In this document: piece after piece, positions 8,549-16,029 of the stretch
Layout of the letters: each line of letters starts with the position of its first letter
Numbering within the stretch: position 1 is the stretch's first letter
DNA from: Cuspidothrix issatschenkoi CHARLIE-1
Lineage (GTDB): Bacteria; Cyanobacteriota; Cyanobacteriia; Cyanobacteriales; Nostocaceae
Assembly (NCBI RefSeq): GCF_002934005.1
Contig: NZ_PGEM01000013.1
Coordinates: forward strand, 1 to 42,429
Reading direction: 5' to 3'
Length of the DNA: 42,429 bases
Made by a program: the position numbers and the translations under genes
Notes under the pieces: generated by a model
The model's input: only the letters and a program-made list of their open reading frames with translations
Databases searched by the model: none
Told to the model about the DNA's origin: nothing

Positions 8549-10252
8549 ATGCAAGTATATTGCAGTCAACAGCACGTAAATAGTGGTAATTATCGTTTTT
8601 GTACTCATTGTGGTGAAGCATTACCTTTGACTGTGGGACAAGTTATTAATAATAGGTATGAAATTGGGCGTATATTGGGACAAGGTGGCTTTGGACGCAG
8701 CTATTTGGCGATTGATAGACAAAAATATGGGAAAATCTGCGTTTTAAAGGAATTTGCGCCCCAAGTTGCCAAACCGCAAGATTTACAAAAGGCCAAAGAA
8801 CTGTTTGAACGGGAAGCAAGTGTTCTGAAGAAAATCCAACATAATCAAATTCCTTGTTTTCACGCTTATTTTCAGGCAAAGATTGGGACTAAAGATTTTT
8901 TCTTTTTAGTCCAAGATTATATTGAGGGTGATAATTATTACCAATTATTTAAACAACGCCAAAGTGAGAGTAAGTCCTTTAGTGAGGAGGAAGTAATTAA
9001 TTTACTCCATAATATTCTGCCTGTATTGACTTATATTCATTCTCTGGATATAGTTCACCGTGATATTTCCCCAGATAATTTGATTTTACGCAAAAGTGAT
9101 AATTTACCCGTGTTGATTGATTTTGGTGGTGTGAAACAGTTACCAGCTTATCAGGGTTTGTGGCAGACGAAACTGGTGAGAAATGGGACTGCATTAGGTA
9201 AAAAAGGATATGCACCAGAGGAACAGTTAACACAAGGGAAAGTCTATAAAAATAGTGATCTTTACTCTTTAGCGGTGACAGCTTTAGTATTAATTACAGG
9301 CAAAGAAACACATTTACTTTATGATAGTTATAATTGCCTTTGGCGTTGGGGTCAGGAAATTAGAGTTAGTCCCAAATTAGAAGCTGTTTTAAAAAAGATG
9401 TTGGCATATAAGCCAAGCGATCGCTATCAAAAAGCTGAACAAGTGATTAAAGATTTGCCTTTACCATCTATTTCATCTATACCAAAAACTATGCAAACTC
9501 CTAGTAATAATCCTCATCCTTATATTAGTAAATTCAAAACCCAAATAGTCGCGCCAGGTGTGCAAAAAGCCCGGAATATTGGTGGCGGTGTCCACAATAA
9601 AACGACGTTATTTGTACAGAAGATACCGATGCCTATATGGTTACGTCCTTTTGCTGTTAGCTTTATCATCACTTCAGGGGTAACTGTGGTAACGGCGGCG
9701 ATGTTTGCTTTAGGGAATGTTGCTGTTAAAGGAATTGCCTCTATTAAAGTTCCACAAATGGAAATTCCCAAAATACCTAATATTGATAATCCTCTACTTG
9801 GAAGTAATAAACGCACAATTGAACAAGTTTTTACTCGTGTAAAAGAGTTAGAAATTTCTACGGTATTTTTTACTAAAACTGTTAATGAAATTTTCTATAA
9901 TCAAAAGCCAGAATTAAAGCGACGTAAGTTAACTGCAAAGCCAGAAGATGCAGCTTTGCGGGAACAATGGAATCAGGCGGCTGATCACTTATTAACTAAT
10001 TTAGAAAAGGCAAATTTAAGTGAAACAGCTAGAAAGAAAATAGGTAGTTATAGTCAAGAAGATTCCCAACGATGGGATCAACTAGCTAAAGCTGGAAGAC
10101 TGGGTAAATATACATCTTTTCAAGATTTGCGTGCAGACACGTATCAAATATTTGAACCGTTGTTTCCTGGTCAAGAAAGGGGCAAACTCAATCAAGAAAC
10201 TTTTTTGCAAATTTGGTATGCGATCGCATCTGATAAAGTAGGTAATAGATGA
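8549..10252 (+). CDS. 4-Cys zinc-ribbon serine/threonine protein kinase with TM and C-terminal domain (kinase 1)
   Basis: A 567-residue kinase counted from the ATG at 8549. That start aligns with the next gene; an upstream ATG at 8510 would add 13 residues. Residues 5-21 form a Cys/His ribbon (C5, H9, C18, C21) typical of cyanobacterial '4-Cys' kinases. The kinase domain has the glycine loop GQGGFG at 44-49, lysine K67, catalytic HRD at 170-172 in the variant HRDISPDN, and DFG at 191-193. A hydrophobic segment at about 364-394 is a probable membrane span. The C-terminal region (LREQWNQAADHLL, then FLQIWYAIASDKV) recurs in the neighbouring kinase. The two genes are 59 bases apart and likely cotranscribed. 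Catalytic residues are complete, so it should be active; targets are unknown. Confidence 0.87.
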   Translation: MQVYCSQQHVNSGNYRFCTHCGEALPLTVGQVINNRYEIGRILGQGGFGRSYLAIDRQKYGKICVLKEFAPQVAKPQDLQKAKELFEREASVLKKIQHNQIPCFHAYFQAKIGTKDFFFLVQDYIEGDNYYQLFKQRQSESKSFSEEEVINLLHNILPVLTYIHSLDIVHRDISPDNLILRKSDNLPVLIDFGGVKQLPAYQGLWQTKLVRNGTALGKKGYAPEEQLTQGKVYKNSDLYSLAVTALVLITGKETHLLYDSYNCLWRWGQEIRVSPKLEAVLKKMLAYKPSDRYQKAEQVIKDLPLPSISSIPKTMQTPSNNPHPYISKFKTQIVAPGVQKARNIGGGVHNKTTLFVQKIPMPIWLRPFAVSFIITSGVTVVTAAMFALGNVAVKGIASIKVPQMEIPKIPNIDNPLLGSNKRTIEQVFTRVKELEISTVFFTKTVNEIFYNQKPELKRRKLTAKPEDAALREQWNQAADHLLTNLEKANLSETARKKIGSYSQEDSQRWDQLAKAGRLGKYTSFQDLRADTYQIFEPLFPGQERGKLNQETFLQIWYAIASDKVGNR

Positions 10253-10311
10253 CGCTTGACCGTTGACTGTTAAGAAAGAACAACTAACAAAGAACAACTG
10301 ACAACTAACTA

Positions 10312-12366
10312 ATGACTAATCTTTATTGTTCTCAAGGACATCAAAATCCAAGTAATAGTAGGTTTTGTCTTCAGTGTGGGGAGAAAATTATACAAAACTC
10401 TGTGATTTCTGGTTTACAACTAGGGCAAACCCTAGGCGATCGCTATACTATTATCCGGCAAATTGGCCAAGGAGGATTTGGCCGGACTTATTTAGCAGAA
10501 GATATTAACCGTTTTCGAGAAATTTGTGTTTTAAAAGAATTTTCGCCCCAAGTACAAACTCCCTATGTTGTACAAAAAGCTGAAGAACTGTTTCAGAGAG
10601 AAGCAAGTGTTCTTTATAAATTACAACATCCTCAAATTCCCCGATTTCGGGAACTCTTACGCATCAATTTTCAAGGTAAAGAAAGTCTATTTTTAGTTCA
10701 AGATTATATAGATGGAGAAACTTATAGTTCCTTATTAAAAAGTCGTCAACAAAGAGGCTTAAAATTTACAGAGGCAGAAATCCGCCAATTATTAGTGCAA
10801 ATTTTACCAGTTCTGGAATATATTCACGCCTTGGGTGTAATTCATCGTGATATTTCTCCTGATAATTTAATGCTTCGCAGTGGTGATCAATTACCTATAT
10901 TAATTGATTTTGGGGGTGTAAAACAAGTCGCCGCAACTGTAGCTTCTCAATATTACCAATCCGGGGCAATGCCATCTCCTGCTAATAGAACTTTATTAGG
11001 AAAAGTAGGATTTGCACCGCCTGAACAAATGCAAACCGGTGTTGTTTCTGCCCAGAGCGATTTATATGCTTTAGCTGTCACCATGTTAGTTTTACTGACA
11101 GGGAAACAACCCCATGAATTAATTGATACTTATAATTTAACTTGGCAATGGCGGCAGGAAGTGAGTATTAGTCCTGTATTTGGGCAAATCATAGATAAAA
11201 TGTTATCACCAATGGCGAACCATCGCTATCAAACAGCAGGGCAACTTCTCCAAATCCTCAACTCCCAAACCTCTAATTATCAGCCAACTCAACCCCCTAC
11301 CTCCGCAACCGTCGCCTTTTTTCGACCTAAACCTCCAACTCCCACTTCTGCACCTACAACCATCGCCAAAGATCCAGGTATTTGGACGGGAACAAATATA
11401 TCTATTATGACTGTAGCTGCATTTACCAGTTTTGGCCTACTGGCTTGGGGATTTAGAAACCCCAGTGACAATACACAGAAAGATATAGCCACAATTATAG
11501 CTAGTTCTATGCCTACAAGTACACCTAAACTTGAGTATAATTATTCACCGGAGGAAAAACGACGTAAACAAAAATTGAGCGATCGCCGGGAAGAATTAGG
11601 TATAAATTATAAATTTTACGTAGCATTAGTTAACCAAGTTTTTCGGGAAAAAGATCCCAGTTTAGTGGGACGAGTTCTCAAAGATACTCCAGAAGATGAA
11701 AGCTTGCGGGCAGAATGGGATCAAACCGCCGCCACCCTTCTGGAAAAACTCTCAGTAATTACTTCTAACTCTCGCCGTCAACTGGGAAATTATACTGGTG
11801 ATGAACGCGCAATGTGGCAATTTAAAATTAATCAAATCAATGTAGGTAGTCGTTCTTTGTATGATTTAAGCGATGCAGCTTTTTTCCATCAATTTCCTGA
11901 ACAAAAGGGTAAAAAGTTTATCAAAGAACCCATTGGACAAGTTTGGTATGCTTTAGTTAAGGATAAACTTAACGACATTTTAAATCAAAGTGCAGTTGAA
12001 AAAATAGTTTTTGATCAAGGTGCAACAGGTAAAACAGTTAGCGGCACACTACAACCAGGAACAGGGAAAGTTTTCATCACCAGTCTAGGACAAGATCAAA
12101 CTATGGAAGTGCAGCTAGAAGCAGATGAAAAAGCTTTAATATCCGTCTATTCTCCCTCTGGAAAAATCGTATTTTTAGAAGACTCTTCAGAACGGAATTT
12201 GTCGCAAACATTGCCAGAAAGCGGATTTTATGAATTTGTCATAGTTTCTACAGCCTCCGCACCCATAGATTATCAATTAACTGTCACCGCCGAAAATCCT
12301 CCCGAACCAGAACCCATACCCATCATACCCACACCCATACTCATACCCACAGACACACCTGGATAA
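10312..12366 (+). CDS. 4-Cys zinc-ribbon serine/threonine protein kinase with C-terminal PPC-like domain (kinase 2)
   Basis: A 684-residue paralogue of the preceding kinase. The ribbon uses C6, H10, C19 and C22. Kinase motifs are GQGGFG at 52-57, K75, HRD at 178-180 (HRDISPDN) and DFG at 199-201. A Pro/Thr-rich linker and one membrane span (about 360-385, ISIMTVAAFTSFGLLAWGF) follow, then the same helical C-terminal domain as kinase 1 (LRAEWDQTAATLLEKL, IGQVWYALVKDKL). Only this copy adds about 110 residues resembling a bacterial pre-peptidase C-terminal beta-sandwich (GTLQPGTGKVFITSLGQDQT onward) and a Pro-rich end (PEPEPIPIIPTPILIP). This end presumably sits outside the membrane and may sense something there. 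Confidence 0.87.
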   Translation: MTNLYCSQGHQNPSNSRFCLQCGEKIIQNSVISGLQLGQTLGDRYTIIRQIGQGGFGRTYLAEDINRFREICVLKEFSPQVQTPYVVQKAEELFQREASVLYKLQHPQIPRFRELLRINFQGKESLFLVQDYIDGETYSSLLKSRQQRGLKFTEAEIRQLLVQILPVLEYIHALGVIHRDISPDNLMLRSGDQLPILIDFGGVKQVAATVASQYYQSGAMPSPANRTLLGKVGFAPPEQMQTGVVSAQSDLYALAVTMLVLLTGKQPHELIDTYNLTWQWRQEVSISPVFGQIIDKMLSPMANHRYQTAGQLLQILNSQTSNYQPTQPPTSATVAFFRPKPPTPTSAPTTIAKDPGIWTGTNISIMTVAAFTSFGLLAWGFRNPSDNTQKDIATIIASSMPTSTPKLEYNYSPEEKRRKQKLSDRREELGINYKFYVALVNQVFREKDPSLVGRVLKDTPEDESLRAEWDQTAATLLEKLSVITSNSRRQLGNYTGDERAMWQFKINQINVGSRSLYDLSDAAFFHQFPEQKGKKFIKEPIGQVWYALVKDKLNDILNQSAVEKIVFDQGATGKTVSGTLQPGTGKVFITSLGQDQTMEVQLEADEKALISVYSPSGKIVFLEDSSERNLSQTLPESGFYEFVIVSTASAPIDYQLTVTAENPPEPEPIPIIPTPILIPTDTPG

Positions 12367-12475
12367 GCTTCACCACAACCGAGAAAAACTCCAATTCGTG
12401 CTATTTGGTAATGGTAAGCTGTTATATCAGTAAGTTGGCGTTAAAAATTCTGAACTCCTAAACCCCTGCCTTAGT

Positions 12476-12730
12476 TCACGAATCTACATCTTGACAACAG
12501 CACTTTTTTTTCACATCGGGAACAGGATCATAACCGCCGGGATGAAAAGGGTGACAGCGTAAAATTCGCATAATAGCCATCCAGCCACCACGGAACGCCC
12601 CAAACCGTTCAATTGCTTGGATAGCATACAGAGAACAAGTAGGTTGAAAGCGACAAGTGGGGGGAAACAGGGGAGAAATAAACAAACGATAACCCTTAAT
12701 TAGCCAAATGAATAATATTTTCATGTGCAA
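12476..12730 (-). CDS. yidD: membrane protein insertion efficiency factor YidD
   Basis: An 84-residue protein with the family hallmarks: an N-terminal amphipathic stretch ([16 protein letters not shown]), conserved [38 protein letters not shown], and a Cys-rich tail. YidD is a small inner-membrane-associated protein that helps YidC insert membrane proteins. Two ATGs are available (codons 1 and 3); the second at 12722-12724 gives the usual MK start. It is divergent from the membrane kinase gene with only 36 bases between starts, so the promoters must overlap. It is not next to rnpA/yidC as in many bacteria. Confidence 0.92.
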   Translation of the reverse strand: MHMKILFIWLIKGYRLFISPLFPPTCRFQPTCSLYAIQAIERFGAFRGGWMAIMRILRCHPFHPGGYDPVPDVKKKCCCQDVDS

Positions 12731-12766
12731 ATCGCATAAAGTAGAATCAAACCTTGAAAATTATTT

Positions 12767-13477
12767 GTGAGATTATTCTTGAATACATTCCTCAGTTTAG
12801 AAACCCTTTTCCCATTATCCCTAGAAACTGCTATCGCTGGTGCTTGGGTAGGATTAATTATCTGCATTGCTTGGGTAGTTAGTCGTTTTACGAATAGCGA
12901 ACCAGAAATCATTAGAAAAATCGTACATATTGGCACAGGTAATGTAATTGTCATAGCTTGGTGGTTAGATATTCCTGCCTTTGTCGGTATTTATGCTTCA
13001 ATTTTAGCCAGTATTATTACTTTATTATCCTATAAATTTCCCATTCTGCCTGGTATTAATAGCGTCGGTCGTCACAGTTGGGGAACATTTTTCTATGCTG
13101 TCAGTATTGGTGTTTTAGTCGCTGTTTTTTGGCATTTACACCAACCCCAATATGCTGTTTTAGGAATTATGATTATGACTTGGGGAGATGGATTAGCCGC
13201 TTTAATTGGTAAACGCTTTGGCAAACATAAATATATAATATTTGATTCTACAAAAAGCTGGGAAGGTTCTTTAACAGTTACTTTAATTAGTTATTTCATT
13301 TGTGTCACTCTCTTATTACTGACCCAAGGTAATATTTGGCAAACTTGGATAGTTTCCTTAATTGTTGCCTGTATCGCTACCATTTTAGAGACATTTTCTT
13401 ATTTAGGAATAGATAATTTAACAGTTCCTATCGGTAGTGCAGCCTCTGCTTATATATTAATGCAATTACTCTCATGA
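12767..13477 (+). CDS. phytol/dolichol kinase-like membrane protein (SEC59/DGK1/VTE5 family)
   Basis: A 236-residue polytopic protein with about six to seven membrane spans. Family motifs are IIRKIVHIGTGN (conserved RK.H), the cytidylyltransferase-like core WGDGLAALIGKRFGKHK, and STKSWEGSLT (K-S-x-EG). Cyanobacterial and plant members phosphorylate phytol with CTP to recycle it for tocopherol and chlorophyll, so phytol kinase is the best guess. The chosen start is GTG at 12767-12769; no strong ribosome site is visible, and a start a few codons later is possible. Confidence 0.75.
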   Translation: MRLFLNTFLSLETLFPLSLETAIAGAWVGLIICIAWVVSRFTNSEPEIIRKIVHIGTGNVIVIAWWLDIPAFVGIYASILASIITLLSYKFPILPGINSVGRHSWGTFFYAVSIGVLVAVFWHLHQPQYAVLGIMIMTWGDGLAALIGKRFGKHKYIIFDSTKSWEGSLTVTLISYFICVTLLLLTQGNIWQTWIVSLIVACIATILETFSYLGIDNLTVPIGSAASAYILMQLLS

Positions 13478-13480
13478 TTT

Positions 13481-13506
13481 CAGGAGTCACCGAGTCACCG
13501 AGTCAG
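13481..13506. repeat. AGTCACCG tandem repeat
   Basis: The bases read CAGGAGTCACCGAGTCACC followed by GAGTCAG, that is, tandem copies of (C)GAGTCAC. The same unit recurs at 32894-32930, so it is a dispersed simple repeat. It lies just after the stop codon of the membrane kinase gene. Confidence 0.75.
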
Positions 13507-13607
13507 AATATTTGTTTGTACCAATAATCTAGACCGAAAACTCTGATTCATTCTGTGGCCTGAATCCTTACATTTTTATAATATACAAGATTCAGATCCA
13601 GATTCAG

Positions 13608-13636
13608 ATCCCCGACTTCTTGAAGAAGTCGGGGAT
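13608..13636. terminator. strong palindrome, probable terminator and dispersed repeat
   Basis: A perfect 12-bp stem, ATCCCCGACTTC with GAAGTCGGGGAT, around a TTGAA loop, followed by TTTATTGTTTT. It has the form of an intrinsic terminator on the plus strand for the membrane kinase gene about 130 bases upstream. The 'CCCCGACTTCTTGAAGAAGTC' palindrome is also a common interspersed element in cyanobacteria, so the terminator role may be incidental. Confidence 0.65.
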
Positions 13637-13849
13637 TTTATTGTTTTGCAACTATGGGAAATTAATTCTTAAATAATCATGGAATACTCTACTATCTTAG
13701 TGATCACAAATTATTTTGTCTCTATATTTAGAGGTAAATTTAAAAACTTGACTTTCTACCTGTAGATTTATGAATTATGAAGCAACAATGCTTATAGTTA
13801 AATTGTGAGGTGATAAAACCCTGGTTTTCAGTCATTGAGGCTAATAATT

Positions 13850-14141
13850 ATGTCAAATCAAATCAACACATCCAGTTTATTTCTTACCTTATCCGATCAA
13901 CAACAAGAGATCATAGCTGGTAGTGCTGACTTTGAACTAGCTGCGAGAAGGTAGCAGTGCTACATCCGCAGGTAAAGCTAATACCAGATTGACTGCGGGA
14001 CAAGATTTCTTAGGTTTAGGCGCAGATCCTCCGGCGGGTATCGGAACTTTAGGTTCAGCAGTCCTACCCACAGATGGTGGAGATTTGCCTACAACTACAC
14101 CTTCAATTATCGCCAGTGGAGGAGTGCTTTCCACCCCTTAA
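13850..14141 (+). pseudogene. bacteriocin-type (CTB-like) exported peptide precursor, frameshifted
   Basis: The ATG at 13850 opens a leader-like peptide, MSNQINTSSLFLTLSDQQQE then IIAGSADFELA, typical of cyanobacterial peptide precursors trimmed by C39 peptidases; the IIAGS/ADFEL boundary is a plausible variant of the double-glycine site. The frame stops at TAG 13952-13954 after 34 codons. The next frame (+1) is closed by a TAG just before 13941 but then reads without a stop to TAA 14139-14141: EGSSATSAGKAN, LTAGQDFLGLGADPPAG, ending SGGVLSTP. A one-base shift within about 13941-13952 would therefore restore a single precursor of roughly 95 residues. The adaptor and C39 exporter genes follow at once. 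Either the gene is freshly broken, the sequence has an error, or the 34-residue product is what is made. Confidence 0.7.
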
Positions 14142-14332
14142 CCGCGCAATAACCCGGGGTAAACCCTTTAATGACATTGAGAAAGTTTTATTTTTCACCA
14201 TCTGAATGAATAAATCTACTTGTTTTTATTTTCGGCAATTTATTGTCTAAGATAGTTATTTTTCAATGGCATGATCTTGGTAATTGCTATCTTGGGCTAG
14301 AGTATTTCAGTTCTAACGAAAGGTATAATACC

Positions 14333-15847
14333 GTGAACTCCTTACAGAGTCAAAACAATAATCATAATTCTTCCTATCACTTCAATAATACCAGAACAGA
14401 GGATTTACATATACTAGAAACAAATGAATTTCTCCCCCAAATTGGTCAATGGATTCAGATTTGTGGGGGAATCATGATCACTATATTTGTAGTTGCTGTT
14501 AGTCTCACATCGGTTCTCTATTACAACGTCACTGTTAAAGTTCCGGCCACTATCAGACCCTTAGGAGAATTAAGATTAGTTGAATCTGCAATTACAGGAA
14601 CTATCAAAAAAATCCTTGTTCAAGAAGATCAGCTAGTTAATCAGGGGCAAATCATTGCATATATTGATGATTCTCAATTGCAATCACAAAAAAGACAATT
14701 GCAAAATATCATTGAGCAAAATCAATTACAACTCATACAAATTGATGCTCAAATTAACCAAATTAATAGCCAAATTATTGCTCAAACTAACTTAAATGAG
14801 CGCACAATTAAAGCTGCCCAGGCTGAATTAATAGGAACTGAACGCAACTATATAGATCAGCAAACTAAAGCTAAATCAGAAATGACACAAGCTCAAATAA
14901 CTATCAATTTAGCCAAAGAGCAATTAATCAGATTAAAACGAGAAAAGGTATTAAGAGCCACTATCCAAGAAGCAGAAGCAGCCTTAAAATTGGCAATTTT
15001 ACAACGCGATCGCTTGCAAAATATAGCCACATCAGGAGCAATATCCCAAAACTTATTAGAGGAAAAAGAACAAGATGTAAAATCTGCCAAAGCTAAATTA
15101 GAGCAAGCTAAATCTAATGCTAAAAATCTCCAAGAAGAAAAAGAACAAGCCGTTAAATTAGCAAAAATAAATTTAGAAAAAACGAAAATTTCTCTCAATC
15201 CTAGTAATGCTAGTGTTACAGTAGCCCAGGAAAGAATTAAACAAGAAGAATCTAGAGGTGAAGGGACTTTAGCGGCTTTAAAAAAAGAACGAGAACTATT
15301 ATTTCAGCAACGTTTAGAACTCCAGAAACAACAAATTCGCACCCGTCAAGAACTCCAACAAATAGAAAATGATTTGAATAAAACAGTGATTCGTTCACCA
15401 GCTACAGGAATATTAATGCAGCTTAAACTCCGTAACCCTGGACAAGTTGCACAACTGAGTGAAGCTGTAGCACAAATAGCTCCAGTGGATGCTCCTTTAA
15501 TTATTAAAGCTCATGTTTCCGCACAAGATATTGACAAAGTAAAAACCGGTCAATCAGTGCAAATGGAAGTTTCCGCTTGTCCCTATCCAGACTATGGAAC
15601 TCTCAAGGGAACTGTGAAAATAGTCGCCGCAGATACACTAGCAGATACACAAAATAATCCTATTATTAGTACCCCACAAATTGCTACATATCAAGTCAAT
15701 ATTCAACCAGAAAGTTTGTTTTTAGGTAAAGGAAATCACCTATGTTATCTCAAATCTGGTATGGAAGGTCGTGCTAATATTATTTCCCGTCAAGAAACTA
15801 TACTACAATTTATCCTCAGAAAGGGCAAATTAATCACCAATTTCTAA
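14333..15847 (+). CDS. HlyD-family periplasmic adaptor for peptide export
   Basis: Counted from GTG at 14333, which has AAAGG 9 bases upstream, the protein has about 504 residues; an in-frame TTG at 14243 would add 30 residues with no ribosome site. A single membrane span at about 47-64 (IMITIFVVAVSLTSVLYY) is followed by a biotinyl-lipoyl-like half motif (SAITGTIKKILVQEDQLVNQ). Then come some 230 residues of heptad-rich coiled coil, the second lipoyl half (VIRSPATGILMQLKLRNPGQ) and a beta-barrel end. This is the order of membrane fusion proteins that link inner-membrane exporters to an outer-membrane channel. It lies between the precursor gene and the C39 ABC transporter, its likely partner. 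Confidence 0.88.
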   Translation: MNSLQSQNNNHNSSYHFNNTRTEDLHILETNEFLPQIGQWIQICGGIMITIFVVAVSLTSVLYYNVTVKVPATIRPLGELRLVESAITGTIKKILVQEDQLVNQGQIIAYIDDSQLQSQKRQLQNIIEQNQLQLIQIDAQINQINSQIIAQTNLNERTIKAAQAELIGTERNYIDQQTKAKSEMTQAQITINLAKEQLIRLKREKVLRATIQEAEAALKLAILQRDRLQNIATSGAISQNLLEEKEQDVKSAKAKLEQAKSNAKNLQEEKEQAVKLAKINLEKTKISLNPSNASVTVAQERIKQEESRGEGTLAALKKERELLFQQRLELQKQQIRTRQELQQIENDLNKTVIRSPATGILMQLKLRNPGQVAQLSEAVAQIAPVDAPLIIKAHVSAQDIDKVKTGQSVQMEVSACPYPDYGTLKGTVKIVAADTLADTQNNPIISTPQIATYQVNIQPESLFLGKGNHLCYLKSGMEGRANIISRQETILQFILRKGKLITNF

Positions 15848-15938
15848 CTAAAATAGGACTTACACAAAATATCTCTCAAACCCTTATTTCTCTATGAACT
15901 CTATGCCTGGAGTGGTTCGTTTTTCAGTAAAAGTGTAG

Positions 15939-16007
15939 GTTGGGTTAAGCCATAGTTCAACCCAACAAAGGTATTAATAAAGTTAGGTTTCCTTACGTCA
16001 ACCCAAC
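15939..16007. repeat. GTTGGGTT/AACCCAAC dispersed repeat
   Basis: GTTGGGTT at 15939-15946 is complementary to AACCCAAC at 15959-15966 and again at 16000-16007, so alternative hairpins are possible in the spacer between the adaptor and exporter genes. A related copy (GGTTGGGTTGCGC then CTTAACCTAAC) lies near 32837-32870. This is a familiar cyanobacterial intergenic repeat. Confidence 0.6.
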
Positions 16008-16029
16008 TACTCAATTCTTATTATTAACT

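Larger units (their letters stand above)
13478..13849. other. intergenic stretch with repeats before the peptide locus
   Basis: No gene is seen. The stretch holds an octamer-type tandem repeat at 13481-13506 and a strong palindrome at 13608-13636. The last 100 bases should contain the promoter of the bacteriocin-type precursor; TGAGG at 13835-13839 is a possible ribosome site for its ATG at 13850. Confidence 0.5.

Noticed and set aside
9520-9816. ORF antisense to the kinase 1 transmembrane region
   Set aside because: It is complementary to a well supported gene and has no start context.
14893-15198. 101-codon ORF antisense to the HlyD-like coiled coil
   Set aside because: Shadow of a heptad-rich coding region with no start signal.
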